This document shows, one piece after another, positions 1 through 9,782 of a DNA stretch of 64,000 nucleotides. The notes below the pieces were generated by a model that ran no database searches, was not told where the DNA came from, and saw only the letters and a program-made list of their open reading frames with translations. Location of the stretch: NCBI RefSeq assembly GCF_018070575.1, contig NZ_JAGPXN010000001.1, positions 434,001 to 498,000 of the forward strand. The letters run 5' to 3'. Made by a program: the position numbers and the translations under genes. The stretch is from Micromonospora sp. C31. Its GTDB lineage: Bacteria; Actinomycetota; Actinomycetes; Mycobacteriales; Micromonosporaceae. Within the stretch, counting starts at the first letter, position 1; the number at the start of each line of letters is the position of its first letter.

Positions 1-114
1 ACCGCCGTCGGGCGGCACTCGGAGCTGCTCGCCGGCGTGCCGGCGTACCGCGCGGTGCTCTCCGCCGAGCCCACCCCCACGCCGCCCGGCGAGCGCGGCC
101 TGGTGCGTTCGTGA
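1..114 (+). CDS. ABC exporter half-transporter, C-terminal end only
   Basis: This is the last 37 codons of a gene that begins before the window, ending in TGA at 112-114. The visible peptide contains GRHSELLAGVPAYRAVLS, which resembles the extreme C-terminus of ABC exporter nucleotide-binding domains ('G.H.eLl...g.Y..l'). The stop overlaps the GTG of the next gene (GTGA), as in heterodimeric ABC exporters encoded as two coupled half-transporters. The family call rests on this short tail and on the neighbour. Confidence 0.7.
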   Translation, partial: TAVGRHSELLAGVPAYRAVLSAEPTPTPPGERGLVRS

Positions 115-1982
115 CCGGCGACGCCGTCCGCCCCGCGAGCGGTGCTGACCTGACGCAATGGCGCGGCGTCGCCACCGACCCGGACGCGGACCGCAGCCGC
201 GCCGAGGACACCGCCCCGGAGGCGGTGGCCCGGCTCCGGGCCCGCAGCCGGGTGCTGCTGCGCGACCTGCTGCGCCCGCACCGGCGCCGCCTCGGGCTGG
301 CCGTCGCGCTGCTGCTCGGCCAGAACGCCGCCGCGATGGCCGGGCCGTACCTGGTGATGCTCGGCATCGACCGGGCGATCGCGCCGCTGCGGGCCGGCGA
401 GCCCGGCCCGCTGCTGGCCGTCGCCGGCGGGTTCGCCGCCGCCACCGCCGTCGAGTACGTCGCCCGCCGGGGCTTCCTCACCCTCTCGGCGCGGATCGGC
501 CAGGCCGTCCTGCTCGACCTGCGCCAGCGGGTGTACGCGCACTTCCTGCGCCTGTCGGTGGCGTTCCACGAGCGGTACACCTCCGGCCGGATGATCTCCC
601 GGCTCACCAGCGACCTGGACTCCATCGGGGAACTGGTCGGCGGTGGCGTCGAGGGCGTGGTGCTGGCCGTGCTGTCGATCCTGTCGATCGCCGGCATCCT
701 GCTCTGGCTGGACCTGCCGCTGGCGGCGGTGACGCTGCTCGCGTTTCCGTTCCTGATCTGGCTGAGCCGCTGGTTCGCGCGGGCGTCGGCCGACGCGTGG
801 CGGCGCACCCGGGAGACGGTGGCGCTGGTCATCGTCCACTTCGTCGAGTCGATGCGCGGCATCCGGGCGGTGCAGGCGTTCCGCCGGGAGCCGCGCAACC
901 AGGAGATATTCGGGGCGGTCAGCGACGACTACCGACGGGCCAGCCGCGACGCGTTCCGGCTGATCGCGACGTACTCGCCGGGGATCAAGGTGATCGGCAA
1001 CGTGACCGTGGCGGTGGTGCTCTGCTACGGCGGCTGGCGGGTGCTGGGCGGGGCCACCGGGGTCGGGGTGCTGGCGGCCTTCCTGCTCTACCTGCGGCGG
1101 TTCTTCGAGCCGATGCAGGAGCTGAGCCAGTTCTACAACTCGCTCCAGTCGGCCACGGCCGCGCTGGAGAAGCTCGCCGGGGTCCTCGACGAACGGCCGT
1201 CGGTGGCCGAACCGGCCCGGCCCGTGCCGTTGCCCACCGGGCCGGGGCGCGGCGCGGTCGCCTTCCGGGAGGTCACCTTCGGCTACCGGCCGGACGCGCC
1301 GATCATCGTCGGGCTGGACCTCGCCGTACCGGCCGGTCAGACCGTGGCGCTGGTCGGGGCGACCGGCGCCGGCAAGTCGACCGTCGCCAAGCTGCTCGCC
1401 CGGTTCCACGACCCGTCGGCGGGCGCGGTCACCCTCGACGGGGTCGACCTGCGCGCCGTCGCCGACGCGGAGCTGCGGCGTGCCGTGGTGCTGGTGACCC
1501 AGGAGACCCACCTGTTCGGCGGCACCGTCGCGGAGAACATCCGGTTCGGCCGACCCGACGCGGACGACGCCGCCGTGCAGGCCGCCGCGCGGGCGATCGG
1601 CGCACACGACTTCATCGCCGCCCTCCCCGAGGGCTACGACACCGAGGTGCGGCGGCGCGGCGGCCGGCTCTCCGCCGGGCAGCGGCAACTCGTCGCGTTC
1701 GCCCGGGCGTTCCTGGCCGACCCGACGGTGCTGATCCTCGACGAGGCCACCTCGTCGCTGGACGTGCCCACCGAGCGGCTGGTGCAGCACGCCCTCGGCA
1801 CCATCCTGGCCGACCGCACCGCCCTGGTGATCGCGCACCGGCTCTCCACCGTGGAGACGGCCGACCGGGTGCTGGTCCTCGACGCCGGCCGGATCGTCGA
1901 GGACGGCCCGCCCGCCCGGCTCGCCGCCACCGGTGGCCGGTACGCCGCCCTGCACCGGCAGTGGCGCGAGTCCCTGCTGTGA
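111..1982 (+). CDS. ABC exporter half-transporter (fused permease and ATPase)
   Basis: This 623-residue protein has an N-terminal six-helix exporter membrane domain (about residues 50-350) and a C-terminal ATPase domain (about 385-620). The ATPase shows Walker [10 protein letters not shown], signature LSAGQRQ, Walker [10 protein letters not shown] and the H-loop AHRLST. It would export a lipid, drug or peptide across the cytoplasmic membrane, but the substrate cannot be read from the sequence. It starts at a GTG overlapping the stop of the preceding half-transporter, so the two probably form a co-translated heterodimer. Confidence 0.93.
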   Translation: MTGDAVRPASGADLTQWRGVATDPDADRSRAEDTAPEAVARLRARSRVLLRDLLRPHRRRLGLAVALLLGQNAAAMAGPYLVMLGIDRAIAPLRAGEPGPLLAVAGGFAAATAVEYVARRGFLTLSARIGQAVLLDLRQRVYAHFLRLSVAFHERYTSGRMISRLTSDLDSIGELVGGGVEGVVLAVLSILSIAGILLWLDLPLAAVTLLAFPFLIWLSRWFARASADAWRRTRETVALVIVHFVESMRGIRAVQAFRREPRNQEIFGAVSDDYRRASRDAFRLIATYSPGIKVIGNVTVAVVLCYGGWRVLGGATGVGVLAAFLLYLRRFFEPMQELSQFYNSLQSATAALEKLAGVLDERPSVAEPARPVPLPTGPGRGAVAFREVTFGYRPDAPIIVGLDLAVPAGQTVALVGATGAGKSTVAKLLARFHDPSAGAVTLDGVDLRAVADAELRRAVVLVTQETHLFGGTVAENIRFGRPDADDAAVQAAARAIGAHDFIAALPEGYDTEVRRRGGRLSAGQRQLVAFARAFLADPTVLILDEATSSLDVPTERLVQHALGTILADRTALVIAHRLSTVETADRVLVLDAGRIVEDGPPARLAATGGRYAALHRQWRESLL

Positions 1983-2058
1983 GGCGCACCGGCGGAGGCG
2001 GCCGGGCGCGGGGCGAAACCACGTGGTCCGGCCCTCCGCCGCTGCCTACCATCGACGG

Positions 2059-4671
2059 ATGACCGACACGGAGAGGACGGCCCGCTCCGGCGTCCCCGAA
2101 CGTCCGAGCCTGGACGGCATCGAGGTGACCTGGGCCCGCCGCTGGCAGGAGGAGGGCACGTACGCGTTCGACCGGTCGAAGCCGACCGTCCCGGACCGCG
2201 GCGCGCCGGACGTGCCGCGCCGGCCCGGTCGCAGCTCCGACGTCTACGCGATCGACACCCCGCCGCCGACCGTCTCCGGCGAGCTGCACATGGGGCACGT
2301 CTTCTCGTACACCCACACGGACGTGGTGGCCCGGTTCCAGCGGATGCGCGGGCGGACGGTCTTCTACCCGATGGGCTGGGACGACAACGGCCTGCCCACC
2401 GAGCGCCGGGTGCAGAACGTCCACGGCGTGCGCTGCGACCCGTCGCTACCGTACGACCCGGGCTGGCAGGCCCCCGAGACCCCGGTGAGCGAGGCCGCCC
2501 GCAAGGACCCGACCCCGGTCTCCCGACGCAACTTCATCGAGCTGTGCGAGCGGCTGACCGCCGCCGACGAGCAGGTCTTCGAGGCGCTCTGGCGGCGGCT
2601 CGGGCTCTCCGTGGACTGGTCGTTGACGTACACCACGATCGGCTCGGCCGCCCGGGCGGTCTCGCAGCGGGCGTTCCTGCGCAACCTGGCCCGGGGCGAG
2701 GCCTACCAGGCGGAGGCGCCGACCCTGTGGGACGTCGGCTTCGCCACCGCCGTCGCCCAGGCCGAACTGGAGGACCGCGAGCGGCCCGGGGCGTACCACC
2801 GGCTGCGCTTCGCCGGGCCGGGCGGGCGCGAGGTGCTCGTCGACACCACCCGCCCGGAGCTGCTGCCGGCCTGCGTGGCCCTGGTCTGCCACCCCGACGA
2901 CGAGCGCTACGCGGAGCTGGTCGGCGGCACCGCGCGTACGCCGGTCTTCGGGGTGCAGGTGCCGGTGCGGGCGCACCCGCTGGCGGACCCGGCCAAGGGC
3001 ACGGGCATCGCGATGGTCTGCACCTTCGGCGACCTGACCGACGTCACCTGGTGGCGGGAGCTACGGCTGGACACCCGCGTGGTGGTCGGCCGGGACGGCC
3101 GGCTGCTGCCCGAGTCGCCGGCCGGCGTGCCGGCGCAGCCGTACGCGGCGCTGGCCGGGCAGCGCGTCAACGGCGCCCGGCGGACGCTGGTGGCGATGCT
3201 GGCCGACGCCGGCGACCTGGTCGGCGAGCCGCGACCCGTCACCCACCCGGTGAAGTTCTACGAACGCGGCGACCGGCCGCTGGAGATCGTCTCGACCCGG
3301 CAGTGGTACCTGCGCAACGGCGGACGCGACGCGGGCCTGCGCGCGGAGCTGCTGGCCCGGGGCGGGGAGCTGCGCTGGGTGCCGGAGCACATGCGGCACC
3401 GCTACACGCACTGGGTGGGCGGCCTGACCGGTGACTGGTTGGTCAGCCGGCAGCGCTTCTTCGGCGTGCCGGTGCCGGTGTGGTACCGGCTCGACGACGC
3501 TGGCGAGCCGGACTGGTCCCAGCCTCTCACGCCGGCGGAGGCCACGCTGCCGGTCGACCCGTCCACCGACGCGCCGCCCGGCTACGAGGAGTCCCAGCGG
3601 GGCCGCCCGGGCGGCTTCGTGGGCGACCCGGACGTGCTCGACACCTGGGCCACCTCGTCGCTGACGCCGCAGATCGCCGGCGGGTGGGAGACCGACCCGG
3701 ACCTGTTCGCGCGCGTCTTCCCGATGGACCTGCGCCCGCAGGGGCAGGAGATCATCCGCACCTGGCTGTTCTCCACGGTGGTCCGCGCCCACCTCGAGCA
3801 CGGGGTGCTGCCCTGGCGCGACACGGTGCTCTCCGGCTGGATCCTCGACCCCGACCGGAAGAAGATGTCCAAGTCCAAGGGGAACGTGGTCACCCCGATG
3901 GCGCTGCTGGAGCAGCACGGCTCCGACGCGGTGCGGTACTGGGCGGCCAACGGCAGGCCGGGCATGGACCTCGCCTTCGACCCGGCCCAGATCAAGGTCG
4001 GCCGGCGGCTGGCCACCAAACTGCTCAACGCGTCGAAGTTCGCCCTCGGGCTGGGCGCCGCCGACGCGCTGCGGGCGCCGGCCACCGAGCCGCTGGACCG
4101 CGCCATGCTCGCCGAACTCTCCGGCGTGGTCGCCGCCGCGACGTCGGCACTCCAGGCGTACGACCACACGGCCGCGTTGCAGGTCGCGGAGAGCTTCTTC
4201 TGGCGGTTCTGCGACGACTACATCGAGCTGGTGAAGGAGCGCGCCTACGGCTCCGGGCCGGGCGCCGACTCCGCCCGGGCGGCGCTGGCCACCGCCCTGT
4301 CGGTGCAGTTGCGGCTCTTCGCCCCGGTGCTGCCGTACGCGACCGAGGAGGTGTGGTCGTGGTGGCGCTACGGCTCGGTGCACCGGGCGACCTGGCCCAC
4401 CACGTACGAGGTGGACCGGGCGATCCGGGGCGCCGGCGAACCGGAGCTGCTGCGGCTGGCCGCCGACGCGCTCGGCCAGGTGCGCCGCGCCAAGTCGGAG
4501 CGGAAGCTGTCGATGAAGGCGGAGGTGCCGCTGGCGGAGGCGCTCGGCCCGGCGGCCCTGCTGGAACAGCTGGGCCTGGTCGCCGACGACCTGCGGGCCG
4601 CCGGCCGCATCGCCAAGCTGGACCTGCTCCCCGACCGCACCCCGGAACTCGTGGTCGCCTGCGCGTTCTGA
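2059..4671 (+). CDS. valS: Valine--tRNA ligase (archaeal-like type)
   Basis: This 870-residue class Ia aminoacyl-tRNA synthetase charges tRNA-Val. The HIGH motif appears as HMGH at residues 77-80 within [13 protein letters not shown], and KMSKS lies at about 602-606. The editing domain contains [12 protein letters not shown] instead of the usual bacterial GTGAVK.TPAHD. The protein stops after the anticodon-binding domain, without the C-terminal coiled-coil arm of most bacterial ValRS. Both traits match the archaeal-like ValRS known from Rickettsia and many actinobacteria. The ATG at 2059 is preferred because homology begins there, although the frame is open further upstream. Confidence 0.95.
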   Translation: MTDTERTARSGVPERPSLDGIEVTWARRWQEEGTYAFDRSKPTVPDRGAPDVPRRPGRSSDVYAIDTPPPTVSGELHMGHVFSYTHTDVVARFQRMRGRTVFYPMGWDDNGLPTERRVQNVHGVRCDPSLPYDPGWQAPETPVSEAARKDPTPVSRRNFIELCERLTAADEQVFEALWRRLGLSVDWSLTYTTIGSAARAVSQRAFLRNLARGEAYQAEAPTLWDVGFATAVAQAELEDRERPGAYHRLRFAGPGGREVLVDTTRPELLPACVALVCHPDDERYAELVGGTARTPVFGVQVPVRAHPLADPAKGTGIAMVCTFGDLTDVTWWRELRLDTRVVVGRDGRLLPESPAGVPAQPYAALAGQRVNGARRTLVAMLADAGDLVGEPRPVTHPVKFYERGDRPLEIVSTRQWYLRNGGRDAGLRAELLARGGELRWVPEHMRHRYTHWVGGLTGDWLVSRQRFFGVPVPVWYRLDDAGEPDWSQPLTPAEATLPVDPSTDAPPGYEESQRGRPGGFVGDPDVLDTWATSSLTPQIAGGWETDPDLFARVFPMDLRPQGQEIIRTWLFSTVVRAHLEHGVLPWRDTVLSGWILDPDRKKMSKSKGNVVTPMALLEQHGSDAVRYWAANGRPGMDLAFDPAQIKVGRRLATKLLNASKFALGLGAADALRAPATEPLDRAMLAELSGVVAAATSALQAYDHTAALQVAESFFWRFCDDYIELVKERAYGSGPGADSARAALATALSVQLRLFAPVLPYATEEVWSWWRYGSVHRATWPTTYEVDRAIRGAGEPELLRLAADALGQVRRAKSERKLSMKAEVPLAEALGPAALLEQLGLVADDLRAAGRIAKLDLLPDRTPELVVACAF

Positions 4672-4709
4672 CCGGCCGGCCCCGCCGCCCCACCGGCGCG
4701 CGGCCGGGC

Positions 4710-5360
4710 TCACCAACCGCGCAGCAGGCGCAGGCCGAGCAGGAAGGCGACGACGGCGGGGCCGGCCAGCAGGGTGATCGCCTGGAGGCGGTACGGCATC
4801 CGGTGCCGGGTCAGCTCCACCGCGTTGCCCAGCACGATCACCCCGGACAGCATCAGGAACGTGCCCCACATCGGCGCGGCCCCGACGTCGACCAGGCCGA
4901 CCCGGGTCAGTTGCAGCGTCCCGCCGAGCAGCAGCGCGCCGGCCAGCGCCAGCAGGGCGACCGCCCGGTGCAGCCCCCGGGCCAGCGGGTGGACCAGCCG
5001 CCAGTGGTAGGTGCCGGCGACCGCCAGGCACGGCAGGACGACCATGAGGGGCCAGCCCCGCCCGAACACGCCGAACATCAGCAGCGCCCCGACCGCGAAG
5101 ACGAGCGCGCCGAGGCAGGCGACCACGTAGCCGGCGAAGGCCCGCCCGCCGCCCCTGGCCAGCAGCGGCCCGCCGGTGGCGGCGACCAGCGCGCCGGGGA
5201 TCAGCACGAACCCCGCCCACCAGTGGAAGTGCCCGGTGGCCTGCGCGGTCGTGGTGGTCGCCGCCGCCGCCAAACCGGCCACCGCCAGGCTGACCATCCA
5301 GTGCCGGCCGGCACCCGGATAGGACTCCCGCGACATCACCAGCCCCGTCTCCGCGCTCAC
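4710..5360 (-). CDS. Multi-pass membrane protein of unknown function
   Basis: This 216-residue protein has about six or seven hydrophobic segments (for example HWMVSLAVAGLAAAA, GYVVACLGALVFAVGALLMF and LVALLALAGALLLGGTLQL) and no recognisable catalytic motif. The GTG at 5360 is chosen because GAGG lies eight bases upstream. An in-frame ATG 13 codons further upstream has no obvious ribosome site. It follows the ABC-2 genes on the same strand after about 90 bases, so it may be co-transcribed with them. It is convergent with valS. I do not recognise the family. Confidence 0.6.
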   Translation of the reverse strand: MSAETGLVMSRESYPGAGRHWMVSLAVAGLAAAATTTTAQATGHFHWWAGFVLIPGALVAATGGPLLARGGGRAFAGYVVACLGALVFAVGALLMFGVFGRGWPLMVVLPCLAVAGTYHWRLVHPLARGLHRAVALLALAGALLLGGTLQLTRVGLVDVGAAPMWGTFLMLSGVIVLGNAVELTRHRMPYRLQAITLLAGPAVVAFLLGLRLLRGW

Positions 5361-5451
5361 GCCGTCAGCCTCGCGCAGCCGCCCAGCCCGGTCCATCCGG
5401 CCAGCCCTACCATCGCAGGTCGGGCCGCCCGGACGGCCGTGCCGTCGGAGA

Positions 5452-6162
5452 TCAGCTCGTCTCGCCGGCCACGCTGAACGAGCGGAGCCGGTCGATCGCC
5501 AGCACCGTGAAGCCCACGCTGATCAACGCGGCCATCACCGCCGCCATCGGCACCGAGACGCCGGCCTCCAGCAGCCCGGTGGGGGCCATCCGGTCGGCGA
5601 GACTGATCACGTACTGCTGGATGGAGAGCACCTTGGTGCCGCTGACGAAGTTGCCGAGCAGCCCCTCCCAGATCAGCACGTAGACCAGGCCGAGCAGCAC
5701 CGGCCGCCGGGTGAGGAGGCTGAGCGCCACGAACAGCGCCGAGTACGCCAGCGCACCGACCGCCGACGCGGCGGCGAGCGACAGCCCGAGGCGTACGGAG
5801 TCGGCCAGCACGCCCGCCACGTAGAGCGGCACGGCGACGGTGACCGCGGTGACGCCGGCGGCCACCGCCAGCTTGGGCAGCACGATCTGCCAGCGCGGCA
5901 GCGGTTTGGTCAGGATGTGCACGACCGTGCCGTCGTCGATCTCTGCCCCCAGCACGCCGGTGCCGACGATCAGGGCGACCACGGGGAGCACCACGGCCAG
6001 ACCCAGGCCCACCAGCACCGGCGGGCCCCACTCGCCCGGGTCCACCCCGAGCGAGCGGGACAGCACGGCGAGCAGCACCAGCACCACGGGCAGCGGCAGC
6101 AGCAGCAGGAACCGGCGACGCCCGAACAGCCCCCGCACGGTGATCCAGGAAACGGTAGACAT
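5452..6162 (-). CDS. ABC-2 type transporter permease
   Basis: This 236-residue integral membrane protein has about six transmembrane segments. The arrangement (short N-terminal cytoplasmic stretch, SWITVRGLFGRRR, then hydrophobic helices) is that of ABC-2 permeases. It starts at ATG 6162, four bases after the upstream ATPase gene, so it is probably translated from the same mRNA and pairs with that ATPase. The substrate is unknown. Such permease-ATPase-permease groups commonly export drugs or envelope components in actinomycetes. Confidence 0.82.
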   Translation of the reverse strand: MSTVSWITVRGLFGRRRFLLLLPLPVVLVLLAVLSRSLGVDPGEWGPPVLVGLGLAVVLPVVALIVGTGVLGAEIDDGTVVHILTKPLPRWQIVLPKLAVAAGVTAVTVAVPLYVAGVLADSVRLGLSLAAASAVGALAYSALFVALSLLTRRPVLLGLVYVLIWEGLLGNFVSGTKVLSIQQYVISLADRMAPTGLLEAGVSVPMAAVMAALISVGFTVLAIDRLRSFSVAGETS

Positions 6163-6166
6163 GGGT

Positions 6167-7126
6167 TCAGGCCTCCACGAGGTAGGAGAAGACGCTCTCC
6201 AGGGATTCGTCCTCGGGCACCAACTGCCGCACCCGGATGCCCTCCGCCAGGGCGATCTTCGGCAGGACGCGGGTGAACGCGCCGTAGTCGCCGGCCCGTA
6301 CGGTCAAGCCGGTGCGGCCCAGCTCGACCCCCGTCACCGACGCCTCGGCCATCAGCGCCACGGCGAGCGCCCGGTCGTCGGTGGAGTGCACGGCGAAGAC
6401 GTGCGGCCGGTTGGTCATCAGCCGGCGGATGGTGCGGAAGTCGCCGGAGGCGGCCAGCCGGCCGGCGACCATCACCTGGACGGTGCCGGAGACCTGCTCG
6501 ACCTCCTCCAGGATGTGCGAGCTGAACAGGATGGTCCGGCCGGCGTCGCCGAGGCGGTGCAGCAGCTCCATCATGTGCAGCCGCTGCCGCGGGTCCATCC
6601 CGTTGAACGGCTCGTCGAGCAGCAGCACCTGCGGCTCGTGCACCAGCGCCGCGGCCACCCGGGCGCGCTGCCGCATGCCCTTGGAGTACGTGCCGATCCG
6701 GCGGTCCTGCGCGTCCTCCAGCTCGACCAGGGCGATCGCCCGACGGGCCGCCTCCGCCGGGTCCGGCAGCCGGTGCAGCTTCGCGCTGGCCAGCACGAAC
6801 TCGTGCGCGGTGAGGAAGCTGTGCACCGCCTCGCGCTCGCTGACCAGGCCGAGCCGCCGGTAGACCTCGGGGTTGCGCCAGGTTGGCCGGCCGTCCAGGC
6901 TCACCGCCCCGCGCGACGCGGCCAGGAAGCCCGCCATCATGTGCAGCAGGGTGGTCTTGCCCGCGCCGTTCGGGCCGAGCAGCCCGGTGACCCCCGGGCC
7001 GAGGCTCATGCTGACGTCGTTGACCGCCACCACGTTGCCGTACCAGCGGGAGACGCCGGCGAGGTCGAGGGTGCTGGCGGGGGCGGTCGGTGTTCCCGCC
7101 ACCTGTTCGGCGCTGATCGTGGTCAT
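6167..7126 (-). CDS. ABC transporter ATP-binding protein
   Basis: This 319-residue ATPase has Walker A GPNGAGKTT near residue 50, signature YSKGMRQRARVAAALV, Walker B VLLLDEPFNGMDP and the H-loop FSSHILEEVE. The C-terminal hundred residues form the accessory region typical of ABC-2 (DrrA/CcmA-like) ATPases. It overlaps the upstream permease by four bases (ATGA) and is followed closely by a second permease. One ATPase therefore probably serves one or both flanking permeases. Confidence 0.9.
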   Translation of the reverse strand: MTTISAEQVAGTPTAPASTLDLAGVSRWYGNVVAVNDVSMSLGPGVTGLLGPNGAGKTTLLHMMAGFLAASRGAVSLDGRPTWRNPEVYRRLGLVSEREAVHSFLTAHEFVLASAKLHRLPDPAEAARRAIALVELEDAQDRRIGTYSKGMRQRARVAAALVHEPQVLLLDEPFNGMDPRQRLHMMELLHRLGDAGRTILFSSHILEEVEQVSGTVQVMVAGRLAASGDFRTIRRLMTNRPHVFAVHSTDDRALAVALMAEASVTGVELGRTGLTVRAGDYGAFTRVLPKIALAEGIRVRQLVPEDESLESVFSYLVEA

Positions 7127-8001
7127 CGGGCGGCCACCTTCCGGTATCGCAGCATGAGCAGGGCGACGCAGCCGGCCACGAGCAGCACGGCGGCGACCGC
7201 GTAGACCGGGCCGAAGTCGCCGATCAGGATCCCGCCCTGCCCCTCGGGCAGCAGGTCGCCGAGGGCCCAGTCACCGACGCCCTGCACCAGCGTGGAGGGC
7301 GAGGCGAGGAAGGCCAGTTCGTTGACCGTCCGGGACGGCATGATCGACAGCGTGCCGACGACCGGGGTGGTCATCAGGAACACGGCCACGACCCCGCCGG
7401 CCGCGAACGCCCGCTTGCCGGTGAGGGAGGCGACCAGCAGGCCGACCGAGGCGAAGACCACCGCCCAGAGCCCGGCGTAGAGCAGCCCCGGCAGCAGGTC
7501 GAGCAGCTCGTTCCAGACCCCGCGCATGCCGTCGCCGAGGGTGAACGCGGCGCCCAGGAACATCAGCAGTTGCGGCCCGCCGAGCAGCAGCCAGAGCGCT
7601 GTGGCCAGCGCCAGCAGCTTGGCCAGCGGGTAGTCCGAACGCGGCAGCGGCCGGGAGAAGTAGAGCGGCAGCACCCCGCTGCGCAGGTCCCGCGAGACCA
7701 GCTCGGGGGCGACCACCGCGACGAAGAAGATGACCAGCCAGCTCATGTTGTCGGCGAACTGGGCGTACGTCATCACCGTCTCGCCGACCTGGCTGCGTAC
7801 CGCGGTGATCCCCGCCGCCACCACGCTGACGATGGCGACCACCAGCCAGGGGAAGATCTTGGCCTTCGCGCTGCGGCCCAGCCCGAACGCCGTCCGCAGG
7901 CCGTGCAGGTAGAGCGCGCCGAAGACGGCCCGACGGCCCAGCCGGGGCCCGGTGTAGCGCTGGTAGCCGATGTCGTGGATCACGCCGGTCGGTTCAGGCA
8001 T
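7123..8001 (-). CDS. ABC-2 type transporter permease
   Basis: This 292-residue protein has about six hydrophobic spans. It begins with a soluble segment (VIHDIGYQRYTGPRLGRRAVF) typical of one actinobacterial ABC-2 permease group. It overlaps the upstream ATPase gene by eight bases and the downstream ATPase gene by four. The whole 5452-8908 block therefore reads as one tightly coupled operon of two ATPases and two permeases. Confidence 0.85.
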   Translation of the reverse strand: MPEPTGVIHDIGYQRYTGPRLGRRAVFGALYLHGLRTAFGLGRSAKAKIFPWLVVAIVSVVAAGITAVRSQVGETVMTYAQFADNMSWLVIFFVAVVAPELVSRDLRSGVLPLYFSRPLPRSDYPLAKLLALATALWLLLGGPQLLMFLGAAFTLGDGMRGVWNELLDLLPGLLYAGLWAVVFASVGLLVASLTGKRAFAAGGVVAVFLMTTPVVGTLSIMPSRTVNELAFLASPSTLVQGVGDWALGDLLPEGQGGILIGDFGPVYAVAAVLLVAGCVALLMLRYRKVAAR

Positions 8002-8908
8002 GGCTGGGCTCCCTCGTGGCGAAGAGTTCGGCCACCCGGTGCCGGCGCTGGTCCAGCCGGTGCAGCGGCAGGTCCAGCTCGGCGACCGCGCCGAGGATCA
8101 GGTCGTAGGTGGCGTCGTCGACGAGCTCGACCAGCAGCAGCCGGCCGTCCCGGCGGACCGGCAGGTCGAGCGCCGCCAGCCGGGCGGCCAGCTCGTCGGT
8201 GCCCTCGCTGACCTCGACGGCGAGCACGTCCGTGGCCGAGGTCATGGCGGAGATGTGGTCGGCGCGCAGCAGCCGCCCGCCGTCGATGGCGACCAGGGTG
8301 TCGCAGATCCGCTCGACCTCGCCCAGCAGGTGCGAGCAGACCAGCACGGAGATGCCGAACTCGGTGCCGATGCGGTGCACCAGCGCCAGCATGGCGTCGC
8401 GGCCGGCGGGGTCGAGGCCGTTGGTCGGCTCGTCGAGCAGCAGCAGGTCGGGGTCGTGCACCAGGGCCTGGGCGAGCTTGACCCGCTGCTTCATGCCCGT
8501 CGAGTAGCCGCCGACCGGGCGGTAGCGCTCCTCGTAGAGCCCGACGTGCCGCAGCGCCTCCGAGGCTCGTTCCCGGGCGACCGTGCGCGGCAGGCCGCTG
8601 ATCCGGCCGAGGTGGGTGACCAGCTCGGCGGCGGAGAGGTCGGGGGGCAGGGCGTCGTGCTCGGGCATGTAGCCGACCCGGGTCCGGACCTGGGCGGCGT
8701 CGGTGGTCGGGTCGAGGCCGAGCACCCGGACCCGTCCGCTGGTCGGGGCGAGGAGGCCGAGCAGGATCTTGATCAGGGTGGACTTGCCGGCGCCGTTCGC
8801 GCCGACCAACCCGATGATCCCCGGCTCGACCGCGACGGTCAGGTCGGCCAGCGCGGTGACCCCACCCCCGTACGTCTTGGTCAGCGACTCGGTCGCGATC
8901 AGTGTCAC
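7994..8908 (-). CDS. ABC transporter ATP-binding protein
   Basis: This 304-residue ABC-2 type ATPase has Walker A GANGAGKST, signature YSTGMKQRVKLAQAL, Walker B LLLLDEPTNGLDP and the H-loop VCSHLLGEVERI. The frame is open far upstream, but homology starts at GTG 8908 (VTLIATESLTKTYG). No Shine-Dalgarno is visible there. A TACGCT hexamer lies seven bases before the GTG, so a leaderless transcript is likely. It is the first gene of the four-gene exporter operon. Confidence 0.9.
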   Translation of the reverse strand: MTLIATESLTKTYGGGVTALADLTVAVEPGIIGLVGANGAGKSTLIKILLGLLAPTSGRVRVLGLDPTTDAAQVRTRVGYMPEHDALPPDLSAAELVTHLGRISGLPRTVARERASEALRHVGLYEERYRPVGGYSTGMKQRVKLAQALVHDPDLLLLDEPTNGLDPAGRDAMLALVHRIGTEFGISVLVCSHLLGEVERICDTLVAIDGGRLLRADHISAMTSATDVLAVEVSEGTDELAARLAALDLPVRRDGRLLLVELVDDATYDLILGAVAELDLPLHRLDQRRHRVAELFATREPSHA

Positions 8909-8915
8909 GTCGTAC

Positions 8916-8921
8916 AGCGTA
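8916..8921 (-). promoter_or_regulatory. Candidate -10 element for a leaderless ABC operon mRNA
   Basis: On the minus strand TACGCT stands seven bases before the GTG start at 8908 and fits the actinobacterial TANNNT -10 box. No convincing -35 hexamer is visible. The spacing suggests that transcription starts at the GTG itself. Inferred from spacing only. Confidence 0.4.
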
Positions 8922-9127
8922 TGAGGCGACGACCCCCGTGGGCAGCGGCTCGCCCCCGGGCCGTCCCCTGATCCTGGCGGCCCGTGTCCCCTAGGGTTCC
9001 GGGCAGGTGACGGGCGGTTCCGGGCCGTCCCGGCGACGGCCGGCGGGCCCGGCACCGCCGGGACGGATCGACGTCCGTTGCTCCGCACGGGCAGACAGGA
9101 ACGGGTCCGGACCGACACACTGTCCGC

Positions 9128-9682
9128 ATGGGTACCCGACTGTTCCGCGCGCCGCTGACGTGGGTGGTGGTCGCCGTCCTCGCCGCCGGGTCGGCGTTCG
9201 GCCTCTACTGGTTCCAGCCCTGGAGGCTGGTCACCGACGCCGAGGTCAACGAGGCACTCTCCAGCGTGGCGCCCACGCCGGTGCCGACTGGTTCCGGCAC
9301 CGGCTCGGCGCCCTCCCCCACCGGGCCGGTCCTGGTCGGGCGGGGCGACTTCGTGACCCACGAGCACGACACGTCCGGCAGCGCGCGGATCGTCCGGGCC
9401 CCCGACGGGCGGCACCGGTTGGAACTGGTCGGCCTGTCCACCTCCAACGGTCCCGACCTGCGGGTCTGGCTCACCGACCAGCCCGTGCGCAGCGGCACCG
9501 CCGGCTGGCGGGTCTTCGACGACGGCCGGTGGGTCGAGCTGGGCCGGCTCAAGGGCAACCGGGGCGACCAGGGTTACGACATCCCGGCCGACGTCGACCT
9601 GGCCGGCCTGACCAGCGTCTCCATCTGGTGCAAGCGGTTCGCCGTCTCCTTCGGGGCCGCGCCGCTGACCCAGCCCGGCTGA
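9128..9682 (+). CDS. DM13-domain protein, membrane anchored or secreted
   Basis: This 184-residue protein has an N-terminal hydrophobic helix (TWVVVAVLAAGSAFGLYWF), a Ser/Thr/Pro linker and a C-terminal DM13 domain from about residue 75. Diagnostic features are the FVTHEHDTSGSARI opening, SNGPDLRVWL, GRLKGNRGDQGYDIP and the late IWCKRFAVSFGAAPL. DM13 domains are proposed to be extracytoplasmic redox or adhesion modules, and the single Cys in IWC is the conserved one. It is divergent from the ABC operon and precedes the sulfate-activation gene. Its role here is unknown. Confidence 0.82.
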   Translation: MGTRLFRAPLTWVVVAVLAAGSAFGLYWFQPWRLVTDAEVNEALSSVAPTPVPTGSGTGSAPSPTGPVLVGRGDFVTHEHDTSGSARIVRAPDGRHRLELVGLSTSNGPDLRVWLTDQPVRSGTAGWRVFDDGRWVELGRLKGNRGDQGYDIPADVDLAGLTSVSIWCKRFAVSFGAAPLTQPG

Positions 9683-9782
9683 TCCGCCGTCGCCTGCCGG
9701 TGCGCGCCGGTGGAGTGGCGCTCTCGACCGATCGCCGACCGGCTGAGAAACTGTGTGCCGGCCAGTGTCGTTTGGGGGATGG

